From Sipunculus nudus (lineage: Eukaryota > Annelida > Sipuncula > Golfingiida > Sipunculidae), in NCBI GenBank assembly GCA_026874595.1, contig CM049306.1, positions 7,685,519-7,749,518 of the forward strand: DNA of 64,000 nt, given 5' to 3'. Each line of letters opens with the position of its first letter. Position 1 is the first letter of the stretch. Of this stretch, positions 61,389-64,000 are shown in pieces. A model generated the notes under the pieces. That model saw only the letters and a program-made list of their open reading frames with translations, did not search any database and was not told where the DNA came from. Position numbers and translations under genes: made by a program.

Positions 61389-62633
61389 ATGGTTTTGCTT
61401 GTCAACATTGTACCGAAAGCATTGTTATCACAGGTTACATGGTTTTGTTTGTCAACATTGTACCGAAAGCATTGTTATCACAGGTTACATGGTTTTGTTT
61501 GTCAACATTGTACCGAAAGCATTGTTATCACAGGTTACATGGTTTTGTTTGTCAACATTGTACCGAAAGTATTGTTATCACAGGTTACATGGTTTTGTTT
61601 GTCAACATTGAACCGAAAGCATTGTTATCACAGGTTACATGGTTTTGTTTGTCAACATTGTACCGAAAGCATTGTTATCACATGTTACATGGTTTTGTTC
61701 GTCAACATTGAACCGAAAGCATTGTTATCACAGGTTACGTGGTTTTGTTTGTCAACATTGAACCAAAAGCATTGTTATCACATGTTACATGGTTTTGTTT
61801 GTCAACATTGTACCGAAAGCATTGTTAACACAGTTAACATGGTTTTGTTTGTCAGCATTGTACAGAAAGCATTGTTATCACAGGTTACATGGTTTTGTTT
61901 GTCAACATTGAACCGAAAGCATTGTTATCACAGGTTACATGGTTTTGTTTGTCAACATTGTACCGAAAGCATTGTTAACACAGGTTACATGGTTTTGTTT
62001 GTCAACATTGTACCGAAAGCATTGTTATCCCAGGTTACATGGTTTTGTTTGTCAACATTGTACCGAAAGCATCGTTATCACAGGTTACATGGTTTTGTTT
62101 GTCAACATTGTACCGAAAGCATTGTTATCACAGGTTACATGTTTTTTTTTTTGTCAACATTGAACTGAAAGCATTGTTATCACAGGTTACATGGTCTTGT
62201 TTGTCAACATTGTACCGAAAGCATTGTTATCACAGGTTACATGGTCTTGTTTGTCAACATTGTACCGAAAGCATTGTTATCACAGGTTACATGGTTTTGT
62301 TTGTCAACATTGTACCGAAAGCATTGTTATCACGGTTACATGGTTTTGTTTGATAACATTGTACCGAAAGCATTGTTATCACATGTTACATGGTTTTGTT
62401 TGTCAACATTGTACCGAGAGCATTGTAATCACAGGTTACATGGTTTTATTTGTCAACATTGTACCGAAAGCATTGTTATCACAGGTTACATGGTTTTGTT
62501 TGTCAACATTGTACCGAAAGCATTGTTATCACGGTTACATGGTTTTGTTTGTCAACATTGTACCGAAAGCATTGTTATCACGGTTACATGGTTTTGTTTG
62601 TCAACATTGTACCGAAAGCATTGTTATCACTTG
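61389..62633. repeat. 50-bp tandem array, about 25 copies
   Basis: The unit contains catggttttgtttgtcaaca and ttgtaccgaaagcattgtta, period 50 bp, with 49-bp variants (one base lost before ggttacat) clustered at the right end (about 62333, 62532, 62581) and one T-expanded unit near 62141-62152. The unit has no stop in any plus-strand frame, so long ORFs (259, 158, 131 codons) appear in all three frames; these are artefacts of the array. There are no spacers, so it is not a CRISPR array. Confidence 0.96.
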
Positions 62634-63770
62634 TAAATTCTACATTAGAGGTAGGATGAATAGCTGACTTTAAACACGTGACCAAGGGTTTTGTTGTTCG
62701 TGCACAGCAGGATGATGAACACAGCAGGAATAACAACCAGCAGAAACAGTACTGAAGGAAATTTGAAATTCAGCAAATATTTCTTTTTACAAAGGATGTC
62801 CTAATAACTTTAATTTGTCCTTTTATTTATCGAAGTTATTTCAGGATAAAAGTGAATTAAATTAGATGGCATCGCTTGTCTTGTATATATTATAAAACTT
62901 AAACGGTGATCATTTGCCTATTGGCCATGAGGAAACGTAATTATATTTTGCATGGTGACTGCTTGTTTAGAAGCATCCTCATTTTTAATGCTAACCAAGA
63001 TGCCTAGCCAAAACTGTAAGGTATGTTTTAATTCAGATAACCCGTCTCGTGCAGTTGGAGAACAACATACATTTTCAATATGCATATTGATTTCAGGGCT
63101 GTTCTTGAACAGCTATAAATCTAGACATTAGCGCTTGTGAATTATAGTTTGAACTCAAAATAGAACATTTAAAGTGAAATTAGTAAAAAGTGTTAGTAAA
63201 TAACTATATTAATAGTCAAGACATTTTTTGACCCAAATTGCAAGACTATAGAGAGAGATGTGTTTAAATCAGACACTTTATTTGGAATTTTATTACTCAG
63301 TATAAAATTCTTGATCAGCAACCATTTCGCATAGCCATTTATTAGGGAAAAGTGTCATATGCTGTCACTTCGTGGTCCGTTAAATATCATTAACTACATA
63401 GTTTCGAGTTTCTCTCAGATCAGTGTCTATATGGATGTAAAGTAAGAAATGCCTAGGTGTATTAATAACCGACATTGAGATAATGTGACTATATTATGTT
63501 AAAATTTCACAAAATAATAATGAATATCAGAAAGCAACAAATTAAAACCTTTGCCCTTTAATTTTTTTTTTATTTTTAAATATATTTTTTTAAAATTTCC
63601 CATTATATATATTAGACGGGCACAAGAGCATATAACAAGGGAAGCTTTTGTAAATGAATTAAGTGAATAATGTCGCACATATGTACTTAACTACTTATTT
63701 ACCATACAAACAATATTGTCTAATATGGTCACCCGTACGGTGGCTGATTTAGGACACAGAAAAAAAATAT
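62634..63770. other. Gene-free AT-rich stretch
   Basis: Nothing recognisable. Confidence 0.5.
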
Positions 63771-64000
63771 TTATCTCGAGATAAGATCTCGAGATCTCGA
63801 CATAGAATTTCGCCAAAAAAAAAAAAAAAAAAAAAAATTAGGAAGCAAAAAAAAGAAGAAAATTTAGGAAGCAAAAAAAAAATTTAGGAAGCAAAAAAAA
63901 AAAAAAAAATTTTACGAAGCATAAAAAATAATTTAACGAAGCAAAAAAAAAACAGAAAACATTTTAAGAAACAACAAAAAATTTAGGAAGCAAATAAAAA
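63771..64000. repeat. Palindrome pair and A-rich imperfect tandem repeat
   Basis: TTATCTCGAGATAA (63771-63784) and AGATCTCGAGATCT (63784-63797) are perfect 14-nt palindromes sharing one base. They are followed by repeated atttaggaagcaaaaaaaa units that run off the window. This may be the 3' end of a retroposed or MITE-like repeat. Confidence 0.6.

Noticed and set aside
61389-62168. 259-codon ORF with Val/Leu-rich repeats as a real protein
   Set aside because: It is the translation of a 50-bp tandem array that is open in all three plus frames; no start context, no non-repeat domain.

Overview
The window is a stretch of an animal nuclear genome. It is AT-rich, intron-bearing and gene-poor, and is heavily loaded with (TA)n, (GA)n, poly-G/C, minisatellites, dispersed repeats and decayed LTR retrotransposons. 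The one clear host gene encodes a TLX/HOX11-class homeodomain protein. The mix of repeats, together with the TLX sequence, suggests a lophotrochozoan, most likely a bivalve mollusc. That assignment is inference, because nothing here is species-diagnostic.

Layout. 0-2.2 kb: a 21-bp palindromic mini-array and a 278-bp tandem repeat. 2.2-10.1 kb: a degenerate minus-strand Ty3/Gypsy-type element with about 1.1-kb LTRs, broken gag, RNase H and integrase, and its protease and most of its reverse transcriptase deleted. 10.1-14.95 kb: intergenic sequence with an old dispersed repeat family. 14.956-21.784 kb: a structurally complete but coding-defective plus-strand LTR element with matching 4-bp target duplications. 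Its order is gag, protease, integrase, reverse transcriptase, RNase H, so integrase lies before RT as in Gmr1-like Gypsy elements. 21.8-38.1 kb: intergenic, with a 26-bp minisatellite of about 43 copies, several GC-richer islands and a possible minus-strand terminal exon near 25.7-25.9 kb.

38.1-46.7 kb holds the Tlx gene on the plus strand: promoter-like region, three coding exons (38525-38990, 42612-42828, 45413-45647) whose splice phases match exactly, a 305-residue predicted product, and a poly(A) signal near 46.71 kb. The exon 2 splice acceptor lies in the last unit of a degenerate minisatellite. 46.7-64 kb is gene-free: several GC-richer, repeat-poor islands with homeodomain, octamer and E-box-like words (candidate Tlx cis-regulatory elements), a second copy of the dispersed repeat (51.2-52.2 kb), a two-copy tandem duplication (58.5-59.3 kb), a 50-bp tandem array of about 25 copies (61.39-62.63 kb), and an A-rich repeat running off the end.

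Functionally the window reads as the regulatory landscape of one developmental transcription factor, with two unrelated Gypsy-class lineages of contrasting gene order about 5 kb apart upstream of it. I did not recognise any novel multi-gene system. The most unusual items are the integrase-before-RT retroelement, the splice site inside a minisatellite, and the tandem arrays with internal structure.
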